In this document: positions 33,952 to 43,447 of the stretch, in pieces | How positions within the stretch are numbered: position 1 is the first letter of the stretch | How the letters are laid out: each line of letters begins with the position of its first letter | Assembly: GCA_937885015.1 (NCBI GenBank) | Contig: CALAAS010000014.1 | Coordinates: 1 to 64,000, forward strand | Direction of reading: 5' to 3' | Length of the DNA: 64,000 nt | From: an uncultured Clostridium sp. | GTDB lineage: Bacteria > Bacillota > Clostridia > Lachnospirales > Lachnospiraceae | The notes under the pieces: generated by a model | What the model was told of the DNA's origin: nothing | The model's database searches: none | Seen by the model: the letters and a program-made list of their open reading frames with translations, nothing else | Position numbers and translations under genes: made by a program

Positions 33952-35367
33952 TCAATAAACATATACCGACAACGCAATGAAAAACACCTGCAAACCAGTC
34001 ATAATTAAAAACAGCGGCGTAATAAACTTATACCACCGTTCAAGCGGAATCCCCATCAGGCCGCATTCCAGTGAACAGTTTGTCGGCCAAAACATATCGG
34101 AGAATCCATCGCCAAAGCAGTAAGCCAGCACCGCCGTATGGCGGCTGAGACCCACAATATCCGCCACAGGAGCCATGATCGGCATGGTAATGGTGGCCTG
34201 GCTGGAGGAGCCGTTAATGAAAATATTGATGATACTCTGTAAAAACAGCATCCCCACGGCAGAAAGCACTGGATTTCCAATGCTCAGGAGGGAAGAAAGG
34301 TAATAAACGATCGTGTCCGATATAAGTGCTTCTTTCATAACGATCAGAATACCTCGGGTAAACCCGATTACCAGAATAGAGGATACCACGCTCTTCGTGG
34401 ACTCGATAAATGTGAGGCAGATCTCATTAAGGCCGCTTCCGCCCACCAGGCCTGCCACCACCATCATTGCCAGAAAAAGCGAAGATATCTCGTCAATATA
34501 CCATCCCAGGTTCGTAGTTCCGTAGAGAAGCACGCCTACTGTTCCAAAAAACAAGGCCGTACATAGCTTACGCCGGAGCGTGAAGGCCGTTTCTTTTCCC
34601 TGCTGTTCTTCTGGCTGTGCCACTTCATCACAGCCATACAATACAGAAAATTCCGGGTGCTGTTTTACCCTCCTGGCATAGCGCATCACATACCAGATGG
34701 ACACCGCCTCAAACACCACAAAAATAACAGCGCGATAGGCAACGCCGGAGTTAATGGGCACATCGGCAATGGTCTGAGCAATGCCTACTGAGAACGGGTT
34801 CGTCATCGCGGCGGCAAACCCAGTGGCCACGCCGATATACACAACGGCGCCGCCCACAAGGCTGTCGTATCCAAGCACCTGCATGATGCCTGCGAACACC
34901 GGCACCAGGCCATAGGTTTCTTCAAAAATGCCAAGCGTAGAACCCAGAAGGCCAAACAGGATCATTCCCACCGGGATCAGAAGCTCAGTGCGGCTTCCCA
35001 TCCGCTTCAGAAGAGCAGACACAGCGGCGTCCAGGGTTCCATTGGCTTTGAGCATATAGACGAAGCCGTAAGCAAAAACGATGAGAAACAGAATGTCTGC
35101 AGCACTTACATAGCCGCGGGACACTGAGAGAAAAATGTCAAAAAATCCAGGGCGGTTCCCTTCCACAAAATGGAAACTGTCAGGCAGTACTATGGTCTTT
35201 CCGCTGACAGGGTCGACTATGCGCTCATACTGTCCTCCGGGAATGACATACGTCATTCCCACAACGGCCAGTAAAATGATCGTGAGGATCACATAAGTAT
35301 GGGGCAATTTCCACCCGATAAACGACTTTTTACACGTTTCAGCCAGGTTTCTCTGTTTTTTTATCAT
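33952..35367 (-). CDS. YfcC family transporter, copy 1
   Basis: A 471-residue membrane protein with 11 to 12 helices of the YfcC/DcuC-type C4-dicarboxylate or amino-acid carrier superfamily. Characteristic stretches are LPHTYVILTIILL near the start, VIPGGQYERIVDPVSGKTIV, and the repeated pore loops ATGFAAAMTNPFSVGIAQ and INGSSSQATITMPIMAPVADI. It shares about half its residues with the second YfcC protein of this operon. It overlaps the amidohydrolase gene by 4 bases. Substrate unknown; neighbours suggest a peptide- or amide-type compound. Confidence 0.88.
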   Translation of the reverse strand: MIKKQRNLAETCKKSFIGWKLPHTYVILTIILLAVVGMTYVIPGGQYERIVDPVSGKTIVLPDSFHFVEGNRPGFFDIFLSVSRGYVSAADILFLIVFAYGFVYMLKANGTLDAAVSALLKRMGSRTELLIPVGMILFGLLGSTLGIFEETYGLVPVFAGIMQVLGYDSLVGGAVVYIGVATGFAAAMTNPFSVGIAQTIADVPINSGVAYRAVIFVVFEAVSIWYVMRYARRVKQHPEFSVLYGCDEVAQPEEQQGKETAFTLRRKLCTALFFGTVGVLLYGTTNLGWYIDEISSLFLAMMVVAGLVGGSGLNEICLTFIESTKSVVSSILVIGFTRGILIVMKEALISDTIVYYLSSLLSIGNPVLSAVGMLFLQSIINIFINGSSSQATITMPIMAPVADIVGLSRHTAVLAYCFGDGFSDMFWPTNCSLECGLMGIPLERWYKFITPLFLIMTGLQVFFIALSVYVY

Positions 35368-36494
35368 TTCCGTTTCCCTTCAATAAAAACGTATTCTGCC
35401 TGAGCATGGATATCAAACGGATGGTGACTCCAGATAACAATGTCTGCGTCCTTTCCGCTGGCAAGAACTCCCTTGCGGTCGTCAATGCCCAGGATCTCTG
35501 CCGGATACGATGTCACAGCGCGCAAAGCTTCCGCATCATCCATGCCAAAACGCACAGCCATAGCGGCATAGATAGGCAGATAATAAAGAGGTGTCACATC
35601 ATGATCCGCTGTGATGCAAACTTTCACTCCCGCTCTGTTTAAAACACCTGCCGTCTCAAAAGTTTTGTTCCAGACCTCCTGCTTGCTGCAGGGATTGATG
35701 CTGGGGCCGATGATAGCGGGAAAACCGCTGGCAGCCACATAATCGGCTACGGCAATTCCATCGGTGCAGTGAACCAGAACCAGTCTGATATCATACTCCT
35801 TCGCAATGCGGATAGCCGTACAGATATCATCGGAGCGGTGCACATGAAGGTGCAGAGGCATTTCTTTGCGCAGCACCATGGCCATATTCTCCATACCAGG
35901 ATCGCGCCGGAAATGAGCGCCGCTCTTTTCAGCCTCTTCTTTTTCATAGAGATATTCCCTGGTATCTTCCAGGCACTTCCGCAGCTGATAAGCTGTTCCC
36001 ATACGGGAAGCAAACCCGTGCTTGGCAGCTTTTGGATTTTCCCCGAGGCTCCCTTTCATAGCCGCTTTGCGGGTAACGATCATCTCATCGGCAATGGTGC
36101 CCGTCAGCCTGATAACGGAAGAAATGCCTCCGATCACACCGTCACTGCCGGGGCATACACAGGCACAGGTAACACCTGCTTTGACCGAACGCTCCACCGC
36201 TCTGTCAAAGGGGTACAGGCCGTCCAGCACTTCCAGCTCAGGGGTAATGGCACCAGAGTAATCACAGCAATCGTCTCCCACTTCCCCCATTCCTTCTTCG
36301 CTGATACAGATATGGCTGTGGGCATCGATCAGGCCAGGGGTAATATATTTTCCCTCCGCATCTATCACTTCTTCTCCCTCTCTGGGGGAAAGTTCCGGAT
36401 TTACCTCGGTTATTTTCGAATCCTCGATGCGAATGTCCAGCTTTTCAAAATCATTCGCAAGCGTGGTAAATAAAAAACCATTTTTGATAATCAT
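35364..36494 (-). CDS. Amidohydrolase family metalloenzyme
   Basis: A 376-residue enzyme of the amidohydrolase superfamily. It has the N-terminal small beta domain, then PGLIDAHSHI with two metal-binding His, later LHVHRSDD and LVHCTDG with further His ligands, and the C-terminal ITADHDVTPLY with the catalytic Asp. GKDADIVIWSHHPFD near the end is a typical family segment. The ATG at 36492-36494 has AGGAGG upstream; an in-frame TTG nine codons earlier is less likely. It sits between two YfcC-type transporter genes, so the transported compound is probably its substrate or product. It may be imidazolonepropionase- or dipeptidase-like; exact activity unknown. Confidence 0.88.
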   Translation of the reverse strand: MIIKNGFLFTTLANDFEKLDIRIEDSKITEVNPELSPREGEEVIDAEGKYITPGLIDAHSHICISEEGMGEVGDDCCDYSGAITPELEVLDGLYPFDRAVERSVKAGVTCACVCPGSDGVIGGISSVIRLTGTIADEMIVTRKAAMKGSLGENPKAAKHGFASRMGTAYQLRKCLEDTREYLYEKEEAEKSGAHFRRDPGMENMAMVLRKEMPLHLHVHRSDDICTAIRIAKEYDIRLVLVHCTDGIAVADYVAASGFPAIIGPSINPCSKQEVWNKTFETAGVLNRAGVKVCITADHDVTPLYYLPIYAAMAVRFGMDDAEALRAVTSYPAEILGIDDRKGVLASGKDADIVIWSHHPFDIHAQAEYVFIEGKRK

Positions 36495-36517
36495 ACTGTT
36501 AATACCTCCTGCATCTA

Positions 36518-37918
36518 TCAATAGCCAATGGCCACAGCAATGGTCATGAATACAAATTCCATGACAAAGAGAATGCCAAATAACGGAGTAATAAACTTAT
36601 ACCATTTGTTGATCGGCACTGCCATCAAGCCACAGCACAGAGCACAGGAAGTTGGCCAGAACATATCGGCAAAGCTGTGTCCCAGCTGGTACGCCAGTAC
36701 GGCAATGGAACGGCTCATTCCAACCAGCTCGGCCGTCGGCGCCAGGATCGGCATGGTAATGGTAGCAGCACTGGTGGAACCATTGATGAAAAGTTTTACA
36801 ATATTCTCGATCAGGATCATGCCGTAGGCAGAGATGTAGGTGCTTGTATTCTGAAGCAGGCTTACCAGACCATGTACGATGGTGTCAGTGATCATCCCCT
36901 CCTTCATCAGAATCAGAATACCTCTGGTAAATCCGACGATCAGCATAGAAGATACCATACTCTTGGTGGATTCAATAAAAGTCTTACAGATGTCCGTAGC
37001 AGAATAGCCGCTGAGGATACCGGCAATTACCATAGCCATCAGGAAAAAGGCCGAGATCTCATCCACATACCAGCCCAGGTTCAGGATGGCATAAAAGAGG
37101 AATACAATCACGCCAAAGAAGAGCACCAAACACAGTCCCTGACGCTTGGTCATGGATGAAGTCTGCAGTTCATCCAGAGACTTTGCTTTAATGGCATCCA
37201 GATCAGTACCATAAAGCACAGACTTGGTTGGATCCTTTTTTACCTTGCGGGCGTAGTACATTACATAAGCAATGGCAATGATCTCCGTAACAACGAAGAT
37301 AAACCAGCGGAATCCCATACCGGAGTACAACTCAACGCCAGCGATATCCTGCGCAATGGCAATCGTATAGGGGTTGGTAGTACCGGCGGCATAACCCAGA
37401 GATACGCCTAAGAAAATGACGGCGCCTCCCACGACGGCATCATACCCCAAGGCAACGAAGATTCCGACAAAGACCGGGAATAGGCCGTACACCTCCTCAT
37501 AAATACCCATCGTCGAGGCCATCAGGCCAAGAATGATCATTGTGATCGGGATCAGCAATTGTACGCGGTCGCCGATCTTGCGCACCAGAGTACCAAGAGC
37601 AGCATCCATTGTTCCGTTTTTGGTCAGGATATACACGAAACCATAAGCGAAGATGATCAGGAACATGATGTCTGCGGCATCCACGTAACCGGCTTCCAGA
37701 GCCTGGAACAAACCAAAGATGCCAGGGGCATCCGCTTCTACGTACGTATAGGAATCTGGCACAACCACCATCTTCCCGGTAACCGGATCCTCCACACGCT
37801 CATAAGAGCCGGCAGGGATGATGTGGGTAAGAATCAGCACAATAAACATGATCGTGACAAGGATCACGTATGTATGCGGCATTTTAAAGTTTTTGATCCT
37901 TTCTTTCAAAGTTTTCAT
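36518..37918 (-). CDS. YfcC family transporter, copy 2
   Basis: A 466-residue membrane protein paralogous to copy 1, with MPHTYVILVTIMF, IIPAGSYERVEDPVTGKM, the pore loops SLGYAAGTTNPYTIAIAQ and INGSTSAATITMPILAPTAEL, and about 11 to 12 helices. The ATG at 37916-37918 has AAGGAGG five bases upstream. First gene of the operon, driven by a promoter with a 19-base spacer and divergent from the merR gene. Keeping two related transporters in one operon suggests two related substrates or an import/export pair. Confidence 0.88.
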   Translation of the reverse strand: MKTLKERIKNFKMPHTYVILVTIMFIVLILTHIIPAGSYERVEDPVTGKMVVVPDSYTYVEADAPGIFGLFQALEAGYVDAADIMFLIIFAYGFVYILTKNGTMDAALGTLVRKIGDRVQLLIPITMIILGLMASTMGIYEEVYGLFPVFVGIFVALGYDAVVGGAVIFLGVSLGYAAGTTNPYTIAIAQDIAGVELYSGMGFRWFIFVVTEIIAIAYVMYYARKVKKDPTKSVLYGTDLDAIKAKSLDELQTSSMTKRQGLCLVLFFGVIVFLFYAILNLGWYVDEISAFFLMAMVIAGILSGYSATDICKTFIESTKSMVSSMLIVGFTRGILILMKEGMITDTIVHGLVSLLQNTSTYISAYGMILIENIVKLFINGSTSAATITMPILAPTAELVGMSRSIAVLAYQLGHSFADMFWPTSCALCCGLMAVPINKWYKFITPLFGILFVMEFVFMTIAVAIGY

Positions 37919-37991
37919 AACAACCTCCTTAGTTCTGTTTATACGAACAATACGATACGATCCCCGTTCGTACGGCATCGCTTGTATCTCC

Positions 37992-38022
37992 ATTTAAAAC
38001 CTTAAAGTATCTTGAAAGTCAA
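37992..38022 (-). promoter_or_regulatory. MerR-type promoter of the YfcC/amidohydrolase operon
   Basis: On the minus strand TTGACT (38022-38017) and TTAAAT (37997-37992) are separated by 19 bases. That over-long spacer is the hallmark of promoters twisted open by MerR-family activators. The spacer contains CTTTCAAG and CTTTAAGG elements forming imperfect dyads. Confidence 0.75.
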
Positions 38023-38040
38023 GTGTGAAATTGTTATAAT
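38012..38040 (+). promoter_or_regulatory. Promoter of the MerR-family regulator gene
   Basis: TTGAAA (38012-38017), a 17-base spacer and a perfect TATAAT (38035-38040). It overlaps the divergent operon promoter, so a bound MerR protein could control both. Confidence 0.75.
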
Positions 38041-38088
38041 CTTAGAGAACAATTTTTGACCATTATCAACATTGACCGGAGGTCTCTC

Positions 38089-38883
38089 ATGAGCAAAAAA
38101 AATCTTACCATCGGCGAAATATCCGAGATCCTCAATATTGCCCCCTCAACCCTGCGTTTCTGGGAAAAAGAGAACCTTTTTCACATCCGTAAAAAGAGCA
38201 ATCACTATCGTTCCTATACCAGCACAGACCTGATCGACATTGCCGATATCCTATACTACCGCAACCTGGGAGTCCCGGTAAAAAACATCCGGGCTTTCTC
38301 TTCCCTGGAACTGTCTGAGTACGATCAGTTTCTGGAAAATCAGGAGATGGAATTGAATAAAAAGATCGAAGAATATGGGCAGATGCTGCAAAGAGCCCAG
38401 ACTCTGAAGCGAAACTATTACCGGCTGCTGCGGCTCCTTGTCCAACCCTTTGTTCTGGAACACCCCAACTTTATCCATATCATTTCCTGGGACTTTCGCG
38501 AAAAGGAACGCATACGCCAATACGTTTCCGATCCCTCCTGCTATGTCTGGTGCAAAGACACCAACTCACAGCTCCCCGGCTGCAAAGGACTGATCGTCTC
38601 TGAGCAGGACTCCTATTCCCGTCAGAGCATTCTGTGGGAAAACCAGCCCGGCAGCCGCTACATCAGCTTTCCCGTTAAGGCCGTGATCGAAAATGACTAC
38701 TCCGGCCTCGAAGCTCCTAAGATTGTGGCAGAGGTACAGCGTTACACTTCTACCGGGTTTCTGATTACCCGGCACCTCTTAAACTGTGTGGCAGACGGAA
38801 AAAATGTCGAATATCTGCAGGCCTATCTTGAGATCACAGGTCCCTGGGATGGTTCCTTTGCGGATAAGTTAAAGTTAGATTAA
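38089..38883 (+). CDS. MerR family transcriptional regulator
   Basis: A 264-residue regulator. The winged helix-turn-helix is at residues 5-40 (LTIGEISEILNIAPSTLRFW, then YRSYTSTDL), followed by a coiled-coil dimerisation helix (about 80-120) and a large C-terminal domain of about 140 residues that likely binds a small molecule, in the style of BmrR/GyrI-like sensors. The ATG at 38089 has GGAGG six bases before it. It is divergent from the YfcC/amidohydrolase operon and very likely its activator. The effector is probably a substrate of that operon. Confidence 0.9.
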   Translation: MSKKNLTIGEISEILNIAPSTLRFWEKENLFHIRKKSNHYRSYTSTDLIDIADILYYRNLGVPVKNIRAFSSLELSEYDQFLENQEMELNKKIEEYGQMLQRAQTLKRNYYRLLRLLVQPFVLEHPNFIHIISWDFREKERIRQYVSDPSCYVWCKDTNSQLPGCKGLIVSEQDSYSRQSILWENQPGSRYISFPVKAVIENDYSGLEAPKIVAEVQRYTSTGFLITRHLLNCVADGKNVEYLQAYLEITGPWDGSFADKLKLD

Positions 38884-38902
38884 GGTTAGGTTAAATTTTT
38901 GT

Positions 38903-38957
38903 AAAAAAAAGAGTTTCTTTCAGCTGCCTGCACACTTCTGAAACAAACTCTTTTTTT
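38903..38957. terminator. Bidirectional terminator between merR and smpB
   Basis: AAAAAAAAGAGTTT (38903-38916) and AAACTCTTTTTTT (38945-38957) pair around a loop. Both strands end in T runs, serving the two convergent genes. Confidence 0.85.
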
Positions 38958-39025
38958 ATTTTTGTAACGGTCCTGGACCGTTGCTTCTATATTTTGTCTG
39001 CAAAACAAACGAAAAGGGTCATATT

Positions 39026-39487
39026 TTACCGGTTCCGATCCCGAAATTCCCGTTCCACTTCCCTCTTGGCGTCTTTTTTCGCCAGGTCATCCCGCTTGTC
39101 ATACAGCTTTTTCCCCCGGGCCAACCCCAGCTCTACTTTTACCAGGCTGCCCTTAAAGTACACCTGAAGCGGCACCAGCGTATAACCCTTTTCCTTGATT
39201 TTTGAAAGCAGACGACGGATCTCCAGTCGATGCAGCAGAAGCTTTCTGACCCGCAGCGGATCCTTGTTGAAAATATTTCCTTTTTCATAAGGACTTATAT
39301 GCATACCGTAGACGAACACCTCGTCTTTCTCAATTTTTACAAAGGCCTCCTTGATACTGCACTTTCCCATACGGATGGACTTTACCTCCGTCCCAAAAAG
39401 CTCAATCCCCGCCTCGAATTTATCATCAATAAAATAATCATGGTACGCCTTTTTATTATTGGCAATCAGTTTTATACTCTCTTTCAA
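39026..39487 (-). CDS. smpB: SsrA-binding protein SmpB
   Basis: Binds tmRNA and brings it to stalled ribosomes. The 153-residue protein begins KESIKLIANNKKAYHDYF and contains AGIELFGTEVKSIRMGKCS and GLARGKKLYDKR, with a basic C-terminal tail. I chose the TTG at 39485-39487, which has AAGGAG six bases upstream and fits the family length; an in-frame TTG 10 codons earlier lacks a good site. It follows rnr, the usual neighbour. The tmRNA gene itself was not found next to it. Confidence 0.95.
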   Translation of the reverse strand: MKESIKLIANNKKAYHDYFIDDKFEAGIELFGTEVKSIRMGKCSIKEAFVKIEKDEVFVYGMHISPYEKGNIFNKDPLRVRKLLLHRLEIRRLLSKIKEKGYTLVPLQVYFKGSLVKVELGLARGKKLYDKRDDLAKKDAKREVEREFRDRNR

Positions 39488-39532
39488 CTCTCTCTCCTTA
39501 TCCCTGCCTAAAGCCAAACCATACCGCCGTTT

Positions 39533-41689
39533 CTAAAGATCCATCCGGACAGGGGCAAAATCAATGGTTTTTGCCACCCGGTCACACCCCGTCAGAAGAA
39601 CCCGTACCGGCTGGCCCAGCTTATACGTTTTCCGAGTCATTTCTCCGATCAGCTGAAAATGAGACTCATCGAACACAAAGTAATCCTCCCGCAGCTCGCT
39701 CATGGGAACCAGACCTTCTACCGTATTGGGCAGTTCTACATAAAATCCCCAGCCTGTCACACCGGAAATTACACCGTCGAACTCCTCTCCCACAAAGCGC
39801 TCCATATACTGAACCTTTTTCATCCGATCCGTCTCCCGCTCCGCCTCATCTGCACGCCGCTCCAGCGCTGATGCCTGCACAGCCACCTCTGGAAGGCATT
39901 TCTCATAGTGAGCCACCCGCGTTTTTGTCATCTCTCCGGCGAGGCACTCCTTGATAATCCGGTGGATCTGTAAATCCGGATACCGGCGGATGGGGGAAGT
40001 AAAATGGGTATAGTAGCGGGCCGCAAGTCCGAAATGGCCTGTATTAAAAGGCGTATATCTGGCCTGCTTCATGGAGCGCAGGGTAATCCGGCTGATCATT
40101 GCCTCCTCTGGCGTCCCCTGAATCCGCGTCAGAAGCTTCTGAAGTTCTCCCGGATGGACCTGTCCCCCCGGCATCCGAACCGTATACCCAAAATTGCCAA
40201 GAAACGTCCCCAGGCGAACCATCTTTTCTTCATCCGGCTTTTCGTGTGTCCGGTACAAAAAAGGCATTTCCTGCCAGTAATAATCCTCTGCCACTGTCTC
40301 ATTGGCTGCCAACATAAAATCCTCAATCAAACGCGTGGCTGCATTCCTCTCATAGGGGCGTATTTCCTGGGGGCGTCCCTGGGCATCCAGAATAATCTTA
40401 CTTTCCGGAAAATCAAAATCAATGGCCCCGCGGCTGTAACGCTTTTCCCGCAGCATCCCGGAAAGCTTCTCCATCCGGAAAAGCAGCTCCGAAACATCTT
40501 CGTATTTTTCCATGGCCGCCGGATCAGATCCGGTCAGAATTCCGTTTACTGTCGTATACGTCAGACGCCGGTCCACACAGATCAACGTTTTCGCAATTTC
40601 GTGACCCACGATATTTCCCTGGCTGTCAATCTCCATCAAACAGCTTAAAGCCAATCGGTCTTCCCCCTGATTTAGGGAGCAGATCCCATTGGAAAGCCGG
40701 TGGGGCAGCATAGGAATCACCCGGTCCGTCAGATAGACGCTGGTGCCGCGCCGCAGGGCCTCCCGATCCAGAGCACTTCCTTCCCGCACATAATGGCTCA
40801 CATCTGCAATGTGCACTCCCAGCCGGTATCCATCCCCCACCGACTCCAGGGTAATGGCATCATCCAGATCCTTTGCCTCCTCGCCGTCAATGGTTACAGT
40901 AGGAATCTCCCGCAAATCCTTCCGCCCGGCACGCTCTTCCTCCTGCACCGTATCCGGAATCGCCTCCACTTCCTTCAGAACCGCTTCGGGAAATTCCTCT
41001 GGAAGTCCCCAGGCCTTTACCACAGACAAAATATCCACGCCCGGGTCATGGATATGACCCAGAATTTCCGTCACAGTGCCCTCCGGACTTTTCCCAAAAC
41101 CACCGAAATCCCGAATCCTGACCATGACCTTATGGCCTGTTACCGCTCCCAGATCACTGCCCTTAGGGATAAAAATGTCCCGGCTGATTTTCGGATTATC
41201 CGGAATCACAAAACCAAAACTCCCATTTTTCTCATATAAACCCACCAATTCCCGATTGGCATGCTCCAGCACGGCCAGAACCTTTCCCTCTGCTCTGCGC
41301 CCTGCTTTTTCCTCCTCCACAGTGATCCGAACCCGGTCCCCATGCATGGCATCCTTTACGTTCTCTCTGGAAATAAATACATCATCGCTGCGCCCTTCCA
41401 CCTTCACAAAACCAAAACCTTTCGGGTGGCCCGTAAAAATTCCCGTCTCTGAAAATACCTCCGGCCTTCCCAGCTTGCCCTTTTTGGAGGCGCTGATCAG
41501 TCCGTCTGCCAGAAGAGACTCCAACACCTCCCGCAGCTCCCTTCGCTGTTCTCTGGGAATATCCAGAAGAATAGCCAATTCCTTTTCCTTCATGGGAATG
41601 TATGTTTTCTCTCCCATTACATCCAGAATCAGCCGCCGGCGGCGCTCAAATTCTTCGTCATTTTTTTCAATATAATTTTGTTTATTCAA
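39533..41689 (-). CDS. rnr: Ribonuclease R
   Basis: A 3'-to-5' exoribonuclease that degrades structured RNA and works with tmRNA on faulty messages. The 718-residue protein has an N-terminal winged-helix region, two cold-shock domains (GFGFVKVEGRSDDVFI, then SFGFVIPDNPKI), the RNB catalytic domain with DLDDAITLE (metal-binding aspartates) and the ARYTPFNTGHFGLA segment, and a C-terminal S1 domain. The chosen start is a TTG at 41687-41689 with AGGAG seven bases before; no ATG in this region has a ribosome site. It is followed by smpB after 45 bases. Confidence 0.94.
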   Translation of the reverse strand: MNKQNYIEKNDEEFERRRRLILDVMGEKTYIPMKEKELAILLDIPREQRRELREVLESLLADGLISASKKGKLGRPEVFSETGIFTGHPKGFGFVKVEGRSDDVFISRENVKDAMHGDRVRITVEEEKAGRRAEGKVLAVLEHANRELVGLYEKNGSFGFVIPDNPKISRDIFIPKGSDLGAVTGHKVMVRIRDFGGFGKSPEGTVTEILGHIHDPGVDILSVVKAWGLPEEFPEAVLKEVEAIPDTVQEEERAGRKDLREIPTVTIDGEEAKDLDDAITLESVGDGYRLGVHIADVSHYVREGSALDREALRRGTSVYLTDRVIPMLPHRLSNGICSLNQGEDRLALSCLMEIDSQGNIVGHEIAKTLICVDRRLTYTTVNGILTGSDPAAMEKYEDVSELLFRMEKLSGMLREKRYSRGAIDFDFPESKIILDAQGRPQEIRPYERNAATRLIEDFMLAANETVAEDYYWQEMPFLYRTHEKPDEEKMVRLGTFLGNFGYTVRMPGGQVHPGELQKLLTRIQGTPEEAMISRITLRSMKQARYTPFNTGHFGLAARYYTHFTSPIRRYPDLQIHRIIKECLAGEMTKTRVAHYEKCLPEVAVQASALERRADEAERETDRMKKVQYMERFVGEEFDGVISGVTGWGFYVELPNTVEGLVPMSELREDYFVFDESHFQLIGEMTRKTYKLGQPVRVLLTGCDRVAKTIDFAPVRMDL

Positions 41690-41787
41690 ATAATTTCTCC
41701 TAATCACTTCTTTCGTAACGATTCGTGCTGAGTCGTTACATCTTTTCTGCGTGCGCAAAAGATCCGCTATTCTCCGGTTCTGTAAAA

Positions 41788-41840
41788 GAAAAAAGAAGAC
41801 GCCGCAACACGATCTCAGTCTGTTTCGCAGCATCCTCTTC
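41788..41840 (-). terminator. Terminator after secG
   Basis: An imperfect hairpin with GAAGAGGATGCTGC and GCGGCGTCTTC arms on the minus strand is followed by TTTTTTC. It lies five bases past the secG stop. Confidence 0.75.
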
Positions 41841-41844
41841 CGGA

Positions 41845-42081
41845 TTAAAGCACTTTCAGGTTTAAAATAAATGCAAGAATAAGCCAGAGAAACGCGGCAT
41901 ACTTCGTCATTTTCTCAAGCTTTCCTTCCATAGAACGGCTCTTGTTCTTTCCCCAGTAACTGTCTGCCATCCCGCTGATGGAACCGGACAGGCCTGCGGA
42001 CTTGCCTTCCTGAAGCAAAATCACGGCTGCTAAAAATATACAGATGATAACAAATACAATTGTGAGGATTCCCCTTACCAT
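41845..42081 (-). CDS. secG: Protein translocase subunit SecG
   Basis: Small accessory subunit of the SecYEG channel. The 78-residue protein has two hydrophobic helices (about residues 3-22 and 57-76) joined by a polar loop with QEGKSAGLSGSISG, the conserved SecG segment. AGGAGG lies seven bases before the ATG. It is upstream of rnr, the common order secG-rnr-smpB. Confidence 0.94.
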   Translation of the reverse strand: MVRGILTIVFVIICIFLAAVILLQEGKSAGLSGSISGMADSYWGKNKSRSMEGKLEKMTKYAAFLWLILAFILNLKVL

Positions 42082-42172
42082 CTTTGCACCTCCTAGTCAA
42101 ACAACGTTATCATACCATACTTTTTTCTTAAAGACAACCGGATTTTCCTGTTTTACATCTGTTTTCCTCGTT

Positions 42173-43447
42173 TTACAGTCCACCCAGCTGTTCCTCCAGC
42201 CGCAGCAACTGATTATATTTTGCCACACGGTCAGAACGACAGGGAGCCCCTGTCTTGATCTGCCCCGCATTGACAGCCACCGCCAGGTCCGCAATAAACG
42301 TATCCTCTGTCTCTCCGGAGCGGTGAGATAAAACCGCCCTGTATCCGGCCTCCCCTGCCATCCGTATAGCTTCCAGACTTTCCGTCAGTGTTCCGATCTG
42401 ATTTACCTTCACAAGAATGGCATTGGCCGCCCCTTCTGTGATACCGCGGCGCAGGCGTCCCGTATTGGTGACAAAAAAATCATCCCCCACCAGCTGAACC
42501 CGGTTTCCCAGGCGCTTTGTCATCGCTTTCCACCCCGCCCAGTCATCCTCCCAAAGTCCGTCCTCAATGGAGCAGACGGGAAAGTCCCCCAGCAGCTTTT
42601 CATAATATGCCACCATTTCCTCGGCGCTTCGAAGCACCGGATGGCCGCTCATCCGACTCTCTCCCGGAAACCGGTAGAACCCCGAGGACGCCTCATAAAG
42701 TTCGCTGGCTGCTGCATCAATGGCAAATGAAATGTCCTCCCCAGGCCGATAGCCGCTTTGCTCCACCGCACACATCAAAAGCTCCAGCGCCTCTCTCGTA
42801 TCCGCAAGGTCCGGGGCAAATCCCCCCTCATCTCCCACTCCGGTGCTGTATCCCCGATCCCGGAGGACCCGTTTCAGCGTATGGTAAATTTCTGCACACA
42901 TGCGAAGCCCCTCCCGAAAGCTGGAAGCACCCCAGGGCATAATCATGAACTCCTGCAGATCCACCGTATTATCAGCGTGGCGTCCCCCATTGAGAATGTT
43001 CATCATGGGAACCGGCATTTTCCGTCCACAGATTCCTCCCAGATAACGGTACAGGGGAATTCTCAGTCCGTTGGCTGCCGCCCTCGCCACAGCCAGCGAT
43101 ACACCCAGAATAGCATTGGCACCCAGCCTTCCCTTATTTTCCGTACCGTCTGCCTCCCGCATCTTTCCGTCAATAACGCTCTGTTCCAGGGCATTTTCAA
43201 AGAGAACAGCCTCTCCTAAAGGTCCTGCAATCTGATCCGCCGCCCGGCGCACCCCCAATCCTCCATAACGTTCATCCCCATCCCGCAGTTCAACCGCCTC
43301 ATGGCTTCCCGTCGAAGCACCGGAGGGAACTGCAGCGCGGCCCACAGCCCCGTTTTCCAGCACCACTTCTGCTTCAATCGTTGGATTCCCTCTGGAATCC
43401 AGAATCTCCCGTCCTCTAACACCCACAATTTCAAAATCCCTATACAT
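42173..43447 (-). CDS. eno: Enolase
   Basis: Converts 2-phosphoglycerate to phosphoenolpyruvate in glycolysis. The 424-residue protein has REILDSRGNPTIE at the N-terminus, GANAILGVSLA, the catalytic Glu in GVGDEGGFAP, metal ligands in FAIDAA, SIEDGL and LVGDD, the catalytic Lys in ILVKVNQIGT, and SHRSGETED. The C-terminal motif reads KTGAPCRSDR instead of the commoner KTGSLSRTDR, so it belongs to a divergent enolase branch and could be a second copy in the genome. AAGGAGG precedes the ATG. Confidence 0.94.
   Translation of the reverse strand: MYRDFEIVGVRGREILDSRGNPTIEAEVVLENGAVGRAAVPSGASTGSHEAVELRDGDERYGGLGVRRAADQIAGPLGEAVLFENALEQSVIDGKMREADGTENKGRLGANAILGVSLAVARAAANGLRIPLYRYLGGICGRKMPVPMMNILNGGRHADNTVDLQEFMIMPWGASSFREGLRMCAEIYHTLKRVLRDRGYSTGVGDEGGFAPDLADTREALELLMCAVEQSGYRPGEDISFAIDAAASELYEASSGFYRFPGESRMSGHPVLRSAEEMVAYYEKLLGDFPVCSIEDGLWEDDWAGWKAMTKRLGNRVQLVGDDFFVTNTGRLRRGITEGAANAILVKVNQIGTLTESLEAIRMAGEAGYRAVLSHRSGETEDTFIADLAVAVNAGQIKTGAPCRSDRVAKYNQLLRLEEQLGGL

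Noticed and set aside
38884..39025. Possible tmRNA next to smpB
   Set aside because: The gap is too short and is filled by a terminator; no tmRNA ends or tag reading frame were seen.
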